Assembly: GCA_009780755.1 (NCBI GenBank)
Contig: WQZL01000095.1
Span: forward strand, 1 to 9,357
DNA length: 9,357 nt
Origin: Promicromonosporaceae bacterium
GTDB lineage: Bacteria > Actinomycetota > Actinomycetes > Actinomycetales > Cellulomonadaceae
Reading direction: 5' to 3'
Shown: positions 1 through 5,825 of the stretch, piece by piece
How positions within the stretch are numbered: the stretch's first letter is position 1
Layout of the letters: every line of letters starts with the position of its first letter
Made by a program: the position numbers and the translations under genes
The notes under the pieces: generated by a model
What the model was told of the DNA's origin: nothing
The model's input: the letters and a program-made list of their open reading frames with translations, nothing else
Database searches by the model: none

Positions 1-1563
1 AACGCAGTGCAGCGGGCTGAGATGGCTTTGGCGGATGCTGGGTCTTTGGGGTCGTGTTTGGGTTCGTTGCCGTTTGATGCTTCGGGGCAGTCTTCGCCGT
101 TTGCTTCGTCGCGGCCGGGTCATGATTTTCGTCATATTGCTCGTTCTGCGATGTATGAGGCGTCCAAGGTAATCACGGCTACGGTTCCTCAGTTTGGTGA
201 GTTGCGGGCGAAGTATATTCATTCCAGTGATGGGATTAGGGAAGTAGATCGTCTGCTCACGGAGATTGAGCGGGTGTGTCGGACGACTTCTCTGGCTAAC
301 CCTAACGGCGCGGTTACGTTTTGTGAGCAGGGGTTTAACAACCTGAACGCGGCCGCGCTGCGACTCAGCGATGGCGCGGTAGAAGCCATGCTGGCACGGT
401 TGCGGAGCGCTTCACCTGAGGCACAGGCCCAGATCATCGGGTTGAAAATGGCTCGTGGGCTTGACAATCTGTCCCCAGCCGAACAGACGGTGTTCTGGGC
501 TTGGGTTACTGATCTGAACATGCCAGAAGAGTACATTTGGAACGCGGTACTCGCAGCGCAAGAAACTACCTCGATGCCCTGGCGTGTACCGCCACCCCTT
601 GGCGAATCCTGGCAAGCCAGATTCTTCGAAGGCGACTCCTTCGGTGTCACGAGCGGTAACCAATACCGCGACACACTACAACGACTATTCAACGACTTCA
701 ACACCATGTTCCTCGCAACAGCCACCCACTTCTCCAGCACCACAGAACGCCGCGCCCGCGACGAACATCTCACGCCAGAAGAAATGTTCCTGGCCCAACT
801 GCTGAATCGACGCCACTTCTTCTTCGTAGCAAATCTATTCCCAGACGCGCGCGTTATTGACTTCGATGGGCTGAGCTACTTTGACAGCGAAACGGGCAAG
901 CTGCAAAATCCAGAGGTCATCCCTCAGTTTGTTGTTGATGGCGTAATCGTTAGGGTATCACCGCTGCAAGACTTCACTCGTGGCGACGCGGGCCAGACCG
1001 TTGGGATCGCAGATATTGAAGGCGTTGCAGATCGCATAGCGGAACTTGAAGGCACTAGTGACTGGTCGGTGTTTTGGAACGCGTTTTGGCCGGGAATGGC
1101 CACAGATGGTGCCATTGCTGCAATACTGGATGTCCTACCGGGAGGCTTAGGAGCGGGACTGGGTGTTGATGCTTTCCGTAACATATTGAACGGACACGAT
1201 GCCGTTGCCACCCACCATCAAGACATTGGCCGTTATAGACAGAATTTTGAGGACATGCAACATAATCGCGTTGCTAACAGCCCCCTCAGCCCAGGCGCAA
1301 CCTGGGTCAGCATCGGCGATGGCGGAGACACCAGCACTATCGTTACAAACCTCAATTTCAACACCCCCACCTCTCAAAAAATCCTTGAATGCTTCCCACA
1401 CATGACCCCAGAACAAGTCGCAGACGGATTCCGCGCCCGCGACGGAGAGTGCCAAGACATGCGAAATGATGTAAATGATATGCGAGATCATAGACTGGCA
1501 ACTGGCGAATGCCTGGATCGCGGTGCCTTGCGAACCCATCAAAGCACTCAGGGGAATGGATGA
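1..1563 (+). CDS. Putative T7SS-exported protein with novel C-terminal domain (5' partial)
   Basis: The frame is open at base 1, so the true start lies upstream; the GTG at 7 is probably internal. Residues are numbered from that GTG (518 aa to the stop). Residues 1-90 look helical and resemble the second half of a helical-hairpin T7SS substrate domain (WXG100/LXG/EspC-like): an alanine-rich stretch, a 'SLPF' turn, then a long amphipathic region at 45-90. A Cys pair (91, 106) follows. Residues ~123-518 form a domain also present in the gene at 2616-3953, with shared blocks 'FWAWVTDLNMP' (163-173), 'NLFPDAR' (276-282), 'VDGV' (310-313), 'IGD' (436-438), 'ILEC' (459-462) and 'MTPEQV' (466-471). 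Relative to the paralogue it has ~23 extra residues around 188-215, rich in Pro, Trp and Phe. A glycine-rich hydrophobic segment spans 368-389. There is no signal peptide or TM helix in the visible N-terminal part, which fits T7SS export. I do not recognise the C-terminal domain. It could be a toxin, an adhesin or an extracellular machine component; no catalytic motif stands out. Codon usage shifts from G/T-rich to C/A-rich around 555-830. Confidence 0.8.
   Translation, partial: NAVQRAEMALADAGSLGSCLGSLPFDASGQSSPFASSRPGHDFRHIARSAMYEASKVITATVPQFGELRAKYIHSSDGIREVDRLLTEIERVCRTTSLANPNGAVTFCEQGFNNLNAAALRLSDGAVEAMLARLRSASPEAQAQIIGLKMARGLDNLSPAEQTVFWAWVTDLNMPEEYIWNAVLAAQETTSMPWRVPPPLGESWQARFFEGDSFGVTSGNQYRDTLQRLFNDFNTMFLATATHFSSTTERRARDEHLTPEEMFLAQLLNRRHFFFVANLFPDARVIDFDGLSYFDSETGKLQNPEVIPQFVVDGVIVRVSPLQDFTRGDAGQTVGIADIEGVADRIAELEGTSDWSVFWNAFWPGMATDGAIAAILDVLPGGLGAGLGVDAFRNILNGHDAVATHHQDIGRYRQNFEDMQHNRVANSPLSPGATWVSIGDGGDTSTIVTNLNFNTPTSQKILECFPHMTPEQVADGFRARDGECQDMRNDVNDMRDHRLATGECLDRGALRTHQSTQGNG
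496..540 (+). repeat. Diverged direct repeat, copy 1 (paralogous gene segment)
   Basis: This 45-nt segment matches 2913-2957 at 41 of 45 positions by eye, with the first 17 bases identical. It encodes the 'WAWVTDLNMPEEYIW' block of the shared domain. It is the best-conserved nucleotide stretch I found between two paralogues that elsewhere differ at many synonymous sites. Confidence 0.75.
1550..1554 (+). promoter_or_regulatory. Ribosome binding site for the gene at 1560
   Basis: AGGGG lies 5 nt before ATG 1560 and 8 nt before ATG 1563. It sits inside the last codons of the upstream gene and supports a start here rather than the in-frame upstream ATG at 1509, which would overlap the preceding gene by 55 nt. 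Confidence 0.55.
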
Positions 1564-2540
1564 TGGCAGAGGAAGGCTACCAAACTAGCGCCTCAACTTT
1601 TACAAGCCATCCAGTGCGGCGTAAGAAGTGGATCATAGTAGTCGCGGTGATGATATTGATACTTACCGCGGTAGCGGCCAAGGTGTCAATAAACCGCCTG
1701 TCCAGACCATATACCCCCTGTGGAGGATTCCCAATGGCAGAAACTTTCGATGACTTAACCATCGGAGAGCGCCGCGCATGGCACAGGCAAGCAGATGCCC
1801 TTCCTGGACCGCTGTTGCCTCCCGAAAGAAACTACCGTTTCACATCCGGTGTCAGTGTGAACGCACATGGCATTAGCCACCATGACTACCTGCGCTTGGC
1901 TCTTTATTATATAGATACTGGCAATGCCTTGTCATACGAAAGGCTGATGGAGTTCTACTTAAACAATAAAGAGCCTGATGGCTGTCAGCGCCTCTATAAT
2001 TCCGGGGCGCATCCCGACATTGAGGCATTTGTGAATTGGTTTGTTGACGCTGTGCAATATGAAAGGATAACGACAGGGAATGATCGTGAGTTGTATTTCA
2101 GGCACGATCTGTTGAACATTCTTCTTGACTACAGAGATCAGAATCCGATGCGAGAGGGTGAGTTACCTATTTCGCGTGGATACTCTCACTTGGGGTTGCG
2201 TCACCTCAGCCCGGAAGCACTGGATGCTTTAGTTCGCGCATATATAGACCCGAACTATTCTCTTGATTTAACCGGACTGTTGTATCCAGGAACTGGCTGG
2301 GTGCATATTGAGCGTTTGTATGCGGAACTCTTGGAGATTCGAGGTTACATTCAGAATGAGTTGCCGATGATTGTTCCTCTGGGTAGAGAGGAAGAGGAAG
2401 GAGGGTTTACTCGAACCATTTTCGGATTTTCAGGCATTGCTCTTCTCCGACAGCTTTCTGATTCCTATTTGGAGGATGGTGGGGTTGCTGCGATGGCGGC
2501 GGAGCGGGAGTGGGTTGCTTTGCAGGGCGGTGGCGATTAG
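1560..2540 (+). CDS. Orphan single-pass membrane protein with extracytoplasmic domain
   Basis: About 326 aa. The start is ATG 1560, overlapping the previous stop by 4 nt, or ATG 1563, which has better SD spacing. Residues 1-23 are hydrophilic and end in a basic cluster (RRKK, 20-23). Residues 24-40 are a strongly hydrophobic helix (start 'WIIVVAVMILIL'), so the topology is predicted N-in with ~285 residues outside the membrane. The outer part is acidic and mainly helical in appearance, rich in Leu, Tyr and Asp/Glu, and has only two cysteines. A 'HLSPEALDALV' stretch faintly recalls the 'LSP-E' helix of the flanking paralogues, but the similarity is too weak to claim homology. The C terminus 'LQGGGD' resembles the Q-G-G/N-G tails of both neighbours. 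I do not recognise a family. Its position between a putative exported protein and a membrane-anchored relative suggests an immunity protein, a chaperone-like partner or an accessory secretion component. That role is inferred from context only. Confidence 0.78.
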   Translation: MMAEEGYQTSASTFTSHPVRRKKWIIVVAVMILILTAVAAKVSINRLSRPYTPCGGFPMAETFDDLTIGERRAWHRQADALPGPLLPPERNYRFTSGVSVNAHGISHHDYLRLALYYIDTGNALSYERLMEFYLNNKEPDGCQRLYNSGAHPDIEAFVNWFVDAVQYERITTGNDRELYFRHDLLNILLDYRDQNPMREGELPISRGYSHLGLRHLSPEALDALVRAYIDPNYSLDLTGLLYPGTGWVHIERLYAELLEIRGYIQNELPMIVPLGREEEEGGFTRTIFGFSGIALLRQLSDSYLEDGGVAAMAAEREWVALQGGGD

Positions 2541-2629
2541 TGTTCTTCGGCATTGGCGACAATGGAGGCATTCGTTTCATCAGAATGGTTGTGCATTCCG
2601 CATGTTTGGCGGGTGATGATTGTGGATGA
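2540..2629 (+). CDS. Possible 29-codon coupling or remnant ORF
   Basis: GTG 2540 overlaps the last base of the TAG stop of the preceding gene and has an SD-like CAGGGCGG about 9-10 nt upstream. The frame runs 29 codons to TGA 2627-2629, past the ATG (2616) of the next gene. The peptide begins 'VFFGIGDNGGIRFI'. This loosely resembles a conserved piece of both flanking paralogues ('WVSIGDGG' and 'WFLIGDSANPRHI'), so it could be a degenerate leftover of another copy. It could equally be a short ORF that carries ribosomes to the weakly initiated downstream gene, or chance. It fills the only non-overlapping junction in the operon. Confidence 0.22.
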   Translation: MFFGIGDNGGIRFIRMVVHSACLAGDDCG

Positions 2630-3953
2630 TTTTAAGGAAGTCGCAGTCGTCGATACTCCTCCAAAGCGACTTTCGCGATCTGGGAAACGAGGCTTGACAA
2701 TTGCGTCGATTGTGTCGCTGTTGCTTGTTGTGGTGATGATTGTGGTGTCGATAGTTTTGCCTGGGTCGTATATGCGTGGGACTGTTGTGGGGTTGAACGG
2801 TGGTGCGGTGGAGGCTTTGGGGAATTCTCCGTCGGTGGTTCAGGCTCGGATTATGGGGCCGAAGATGACTCGCGGGCTGGATCAGTTGTCTCCAGATGAG
2901 TTGACAGCATTTTGGGCTTGGGTTACTGACCTCAACATGCCGGATGAGTACATTTGGCATGCAGTTCTGGTGGCGCGAACCACTACTCCTTCCGATTCTG
3001 GGCAGGTTAACAGGTATCAAGATACGTTGTACTTGTTGTTTGGCTATTTTAATGATCGGTTTCTTGCGGAGGGTACTCATTTTTCCAACGCAGAGAGTAG
3101 GTTCTTTGGCTTGGGGCCGCTTGCGGAGGAGGAAATAACTTTGGCGCGGTTGTTACAGCGACGTCATTTTTTCCTTGTGGTGAATTTGTTTCCGGATGCG
3201 CGGTACATCGATTTTAGCAATCTGAGTTACTTCAATGAAACTGGCGCGCTGCTCATTGACGACAGAAACAGGTCTGCTCTCCCAAGGTTTGAGGTTGATG
3301 GTGTGACTGTTTGGGTGTCGCCGTTACGTGATTTTACTTTTGGTGACACCAGTTGGGCCATGTCATTTGCGCAGATTAGGGCGCTTGAAGACCGATTGGA
3401 AAACTCGGAGAGCGGTAATATTGGACCAGTATTTTTGCCGGATGCGTTTTTGCGGGAAATAGTCGGAATCGAGAATGGTGCTAATGCTTCCGAGACAGAT
3501 CAAGGCTATTCTCGGTGGGCTTTGTTGGCCATCAGCGCTTCTTGTGGCCCCTTTGTCGCCTTGTGTAGTGCGGTTATTGATCGGCATGGCCGCAGTGCGA
3601 TAGCCGCTCATAATCAGGCAGTTTTACGGGCCAGGGTTAACTATGAAAGTGCTAGAAACATTGTTGTTTTGAGAGGCCTTCTTGATCCAGGTGCCCTTTG
3701 GTTTCTTATTGGTGACAGTGCGAATCCTCGTCACATTGTCACAGATATAAATCCTAGTGCGCCTAACTCTCGTCGTATTCTTGAATGTTTGCCGGACATG
3801 ACTCCAGAACAAGTTATAGATCGAGTGAGTAGCCGGTATGCCTCCATGTTGAATCTCATAGATCGTGTTTATACTTATCGGCGGGGAGGTCGTGATTGTC
3901 CGCCACTCGATTATCTTCATGCTTATCAGGGCACTCAGGGAGGCGGTCAATGA
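2616..3953 (+). CDS. Membrane-anchored paralogue of the protein at 1-1563
   Basis: 445 aa from ATG 2616. The start is uncertain: no strong SD precedes it, and TTG 2553 and ATG 2562 are in frame but would add a poorly supported extension. Residues 1-25 are a charged cytoplasmic tail ending KRLSRSGKR, and 27-49 are a transmembrane helix (core 'SLLLVVVMIVVSIVL'). Residues ~62-445 align end to end with residues ~123-518 of the first gene. For example, over the 32 residues starting at GLD (87) I count 26 identities, and 20 of 25 over the block starting at RRHFF (182). A second hydrophobic stretch lies at 301-320. Cys391 ('ILEC') and Cys428 match Cys462 and Cys502 of the paralogue and could form an extracellular disulfide. 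The helical substrate-like region of the paralogue is absent and replaced by the anchor. Predicted topology is N-in with the conserved domain outside. Its place just before essA suggests a fixed surface or channel-associated component, or a tethered antagonist of the first protein. Function unknown. Confidence 0.8.
   Translation: MIVDDFKEVAVVDTPPKRLSRSGKRGLTIASIVSLLLVVVMIVVSIVLPGSYMRGTVVGLNGGAVEALGNSPSVVQARIMGPKMTRGLDQLSPDELTAFWAWVTDLNMPDEYIWHAVLVARTTTPSDSGQVNRYQDTLYLLFGYFNDRFLAEGTHFSNAESRFFGLGPLAEEEITLARLLQRRHFFLVVNLFPDARYIDFSNLSYFNETGALLIDDRNRSALPRFEVDGVTVWVSPLRDFTFGDTSWAMSFAQIRALEDRLENSESGNIGPVFLPDAFLREIVGIENGANASETDQGYSRWALLAISASCGPFVALCSAVIDRHGRSAIAAHNQAVLRARVNYESARNIVVLRGLLDPGALWFLIGDSANPRHIVTDINPSAPNSRRILECLPDMTPEQVIDRVSSRYASMLNLIDRVYTYRRGGRDCPPLDYLHAYQGTQGGGQ
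2913..2957 (+). repeat. Diverged direct repeat, copy 2 (paralogous gene segment)
   Basis: Partner of the segment at 496-540, in the membrane-anchored paralogue ('WAWVTDLNMPDEYIW'). The four mismatches by eye lie in the codons for Asp, Leu, Pro and Glu/Asp; only the last changes an amino acid. Confidence 0.75.
3938..3943 (+). promoter_or_regulatory. Ribosome binding site for essA-like gene
   Basis: GGGAGG lies 6 nt before ATG 3950 and is embedded in the 'QGGG' coding tail of the preceding gene. It fixes the start at 3950 rather than the in-frame start at 3896. Confidence 0.7.
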
Positions 3954-4414
3954 TTTCTCGTTTGTTTTGTTTGGGGTTTGTGTTGTTGGGGTTTGTTCCG
4001 TTGCTTGATATTGATCCTTCTGTGATTGGTGGTGGGGTGGGGGGTGTGGCTGGGGTGTCGAGGATGGTTGGTTCTGGTCTGTTTTCTGATGAGGTGGCTG
4101 GTTTGGATGCTTGGGTGCGTGGGGCGCGGGAGGATGCGGCGGCGGTTCGGTTTGATGGCGTGTTTGGCGGGGTGATTGTGTTGGAGGCGGTTGATCCTGG
4201 GGGTGTGGTTGAATCGCGGGTTTCGGAGTTGGGAGTGGTTTCTGGGGTGCCGGTGCGGTTTGTGCCGGGTGGCTTGGTGGTTGATGAGGTTGCTGGGTTG
4301 TCTGTGGCGCTGGTGGTTGGTGTTTTGGTTGGTGCTGTGCTGGTTGGTGGCGGCGTGGCGGTGTTGGTTGGACGGTCACGGGCTGCGGCTTGGGCTGAGG
4401 AAGGAGCGGTGTGA
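3950..4414 (+). CDS. essA: EssA-like T7SSb membrane protein
   Basis: 154 aa, starting with a 4-nt ATGA overlap and a good SD. Residues 4-19 are a hydrophobic, signal-like or first membrane segment. Residues ~20-112 form a small extracytoplasmic region. Residues ~117-140 are a Val/Gly/Leu transmembrane helix, followed by a short tail with R142 and R144. Staphylococcus aureus EssA is about the same length (152 aa) and also has a small soluble part with a C-terminal TM helix. The gene lies immediately upstream of esaB, as in the canonical order. The family diverges rapidly, so the call rests on size, topology and position rather than a motif. Sequence is highly biased: Val and Gly dominate and the coding strand is extremely G/T-rich. 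EssA is an essential membrane subunit of the T7SSb channel; its exact role is not settled. Confidence 0.6.
   Translation: MISRLFCLGFVLLGFVPLLDIDPSVIGGGVGGVAGVSRMVGSGLFSDEVAGLDAWVRGAREDAAAVRFDGVFGGVIVLEAVDPGGVVESRVSELGVVSGVPVRFVPGGLVVDEVAGLSVALVVGVLVGAVLVGGGVAVLVGRSRAAAWAEEGAV
4401..4406 (+). promoter_or_regulatory. Ribosome binding site for esaB
   Basis: AAGGAG lies 7 nt before ATG 4414 but only 4 nt before the in-frame GTG 4411, which favours ATG 4414 as the start. Confidence 0.7.
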
Positions 4415-4689
4415 TGGCCGCAGTAACGGTTTCTCTTGTATTCGACGCCGAGGTAGTCGATGTGCGGTTTGATGCGGCGCAGCCGTTGACGGCGGCGGTA
4501 CGGGTGTTAGGCGAACGTGGCGTGGTGCCATTTTCGGCGTTGTCGGTGCTTGCGTTCCGGTCGGCGTTGTTAGGTCGGGTGGTGAGCGCGGTTCGTCCCT
4601 TTGTTGAGGAGGGCGGGGTTGATGGTGATGTGTTGACTGCCATCACTGGTTCTTTTGTAGTTTCCCAAGATTTAGGAGTGTCGTTATGA
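4414..4689 (+). CDS. esaB: EsaB/YukD-like ubiquitin-fold protein
   Basis: 91 aa, starting at ATG 4414 in a TGATG overlap with essA. It is a small protein without signal or TM helix, so it is predicted cytoplasmic. It opens with a beta-hairpin-like pattern (residues ~3-19, alternating Val/Phe) and continues with a helix (~25-35). A hydrophobic middle and a short C-terminal strand ('SFVVSQDLGV') follow, consistent with the YukD ubiquitin-like fold. EsaB/YukD proteins are about 80 aa and are encoded between essA and essB, exactly as here. EsaB is needed for T7SSb secretion but is not known to be conjugated to targets, and no C-terminal diglycine is present. The gene overlaps essB by 4 nt. Confidence 0.75.
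   Translation: MAAVTVSLVFDAEVVDVRFDAAQPLTAAVRVLGERGVVPFSALSVLAFRSALLGRVVSAVRPFVEEGGVDGDVLTAITGSFVVSQDLGVSL
4674..4678 (+). promoter_or_regulatory. Ribosome binding site for essB
   Basis: AGGAG lies 7 nt before ATG 4686, within the 3' end of esaB, and supports the overlapping start. Confidence 0.7.
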
Positions 4690-5825
4690 CTATTGCAACA
4701 TTGACCGCTGAGCAGGAGGCTGTAGTGGCCACGGGTATGTTGGAGCGGGTGGTGCCGAACGCGGCGTTAGCGGCGCGGGGGTTGCGTCGGGAGTTTTTGG
4801 TGTTTCCGGCGGCGGGTTTGTGTCCGTGCACGTTGGTGGCCGGGGAGGGTGAGGTCACGTTCCGCTTTGATATTTCGGGGTTAGCCGCGGCGAGGGTGCG
4901 TGGTTTATCGCGGGCTGATCGGTTGCGGTTCTTGGTAGCGGTGGCAGAGTTAGAGCCATTGGCTGCTGATTTTGAGTTTTCTTTGGAACTGGGTAACTTG
5001 ATGGTGGATGTGGCTGGGCGGCCACGGGTGTTGTTGCGGGATGTGGCCTCAGCGGACTCGGGCGCAGGCTTCCCAGATAAGTATCTGGCGTTGTGTGGGA
5101 TGGTGCTAGGCAAAGGTTCTTATGCCGATTATCTGTCTGGTAGTCGGGATTTGTTCCGGCATGATGCGTTGCTGGCGGAGTTACGTGAGTTGGGAAGCGT
5201 AACCGCGATACGTGATCGGTTAGTGACCGCGTGGGCGCGTTCTAGTGAGCGGGAGCGGGCGGTGAAGACGTTGGTGTCAAAGCGCCGGTTACGCACGTTA
5301 CAGGTGTTGGTTCCTTTGCTGGTGGTGGTTCTTGGCGCGGCGGCGGTTTTCGCGGTCATATATCGTGAGCGAGCCGAGAGTTCTGATCGGGTGGTACAGG
5401 CTGCTCAGGGGTATATCGGTGGGGATTTTGTTGCGGTGCAACAGGCGTTGGCGGGTGTACCGGTTTCTGAGCTGTCTTTCGAGGCGCGTCATTTGTTGGC
5501 TCGTTCTTATGTGGCTACGCAGCCTATTGGGGCTATGGAGCGGGAGTGGGTGTTGGCAAGTCTTACGCGCATGGCTGAAGGTGAGCTGTTTGATTACTGG
5601 ATTCATATGGGTCGCTTGGAGTTTTCTTATGCACTGGAGATTGCTGCTCGTTTTGGGGAGACATCGTTGATGCTTTACGTGTATCAGGTAGAACAAGCGT
5701 TTGTTGAGGCTGATATGACGCTATCGCATGGGGAACGCACGGCGCGGATCGATGAGCTAGGTCGGGCAATCGTTGAGTTAGAGGCGGTATTAGACCAGGC
5801 TCGCGAGAGTCAGGAGGGGCAGTGA
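4686..5825 (+). CDS. essB: EssB/YukC-like T7SSb pseudokinase-fold membrane protein
   Basis: 379 aa. Residues 1-~200 form the cytoplasmic region expected for the EssB pseudokinase-like domain. It includes 'FEFSLELGNLMVDVAGRPRV' (96-115), a kinase-like hinge and catalytic-loop remnant without an HRD or DFG motif. After a basic stop-transfer flank (SKRRLR, 198-203), residues 205-226 are a single TM helix. Residues ~230-379 form the external, helical, TPR-like domain, including 'FDYWIHMGRLEFSYALEIAA' (302-321), a pattern typical of YukC/EssB, and an acidic C-terminal coiled-coil-like end (348-377). S. aureus EssB is ~444 aa, so this is shorter, mostly in the outer and N-terminal loops. EssB is a channel subunit that bridges cytosol and exterior and contacts the EssC FHA region. 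The gene overlaps both neighbours (4 nt with esaB, 1 nt with essC). Confidence 0.88.
   Translation: MTIATLTAEQEAVVATGMLERVVPNAALAARGLRREFLVFPAAGLCPCTLVAGEGEVTFRFDISGLAAARVRGLSRADRLRFLVAVAELEPLAADFEFSLELGNLMVDVAGRPRVLLRDVASADSGAGFPDKYLALCGMVLGKGSYADYLSGSRDLFRHDALLAELRELGSVTAIRDRLVTAWARSSERERAVKTLVSKRRLRTLQVLVPLLVVVLGAAAVFAVIYRERAESSDRVVQAAQGYIGGDFVAVQQALAGVPVSELSFEARHLLARSYVATQPIGAMEREWVLASLTRMAEGELFDYWIHMGRLEFSYALEIAARFGETSLMLYVYQVEQAFVEADMTLSHGERTARIDELGRAIVELEAVLDQARESQEGQ
5812..5817 (+). promoter_or_regulatory. Ribosome binding site for essC
   Basis: AGGAGG (extended to AGGAGGGG) is a near-perfect SD 7 nt before ATG 5825. It is the strongest in the window and supports this start. Confidence 0.8.

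Noticed and set aside
211..264. YxxxD/E-type secretion signal after the helical region of gene 1
   Set aside because: The nearest match has Tyr70 and Asp75, five residues apart instead of four, so it does not fit the motif used by T7SSa substrates.
1509..1559. Upstream in-frame start for gene 2 at 1509
   Set aside because: It would overlap gene 1 by 55 nt without an SD; the ATGs at 1560 and 1563 have an SD and the overlap style of the operon.
2583..2598. Short inverted repeat GAATG...CATTC before gene 3
   Set aside because: A 5-bp stem with no T-run is too weak to call a terminator or regulatory hairpin.
2553..2615. N-terminal extension of gene 3 from TTG 2553 or ATG 2562
   Set aside because: No SD at suitable distance precedes either codon, and the extra residues are unremarkable. 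ATG 2616 gives a normal cytoplasmic tail before the TM helix, though its own SD is also weak, so the start stays uncertain.
4028..4055. G-run cluster with possible G-quadruplex character
   Set aside because: Only three runs of three or more G are present, and they simply encode the Gly/Val-rich part of the EssA-like protein.
3624..4646. Long antisense open frame of 340 codons, rich in Pro, Gln and Thr
   Set aside because: It is the complement of the extremely G/T-rich gene 3 end, essA and esaB. Its low-complexity composition follows from that skew, and the sense genes have overlaps and SDs.
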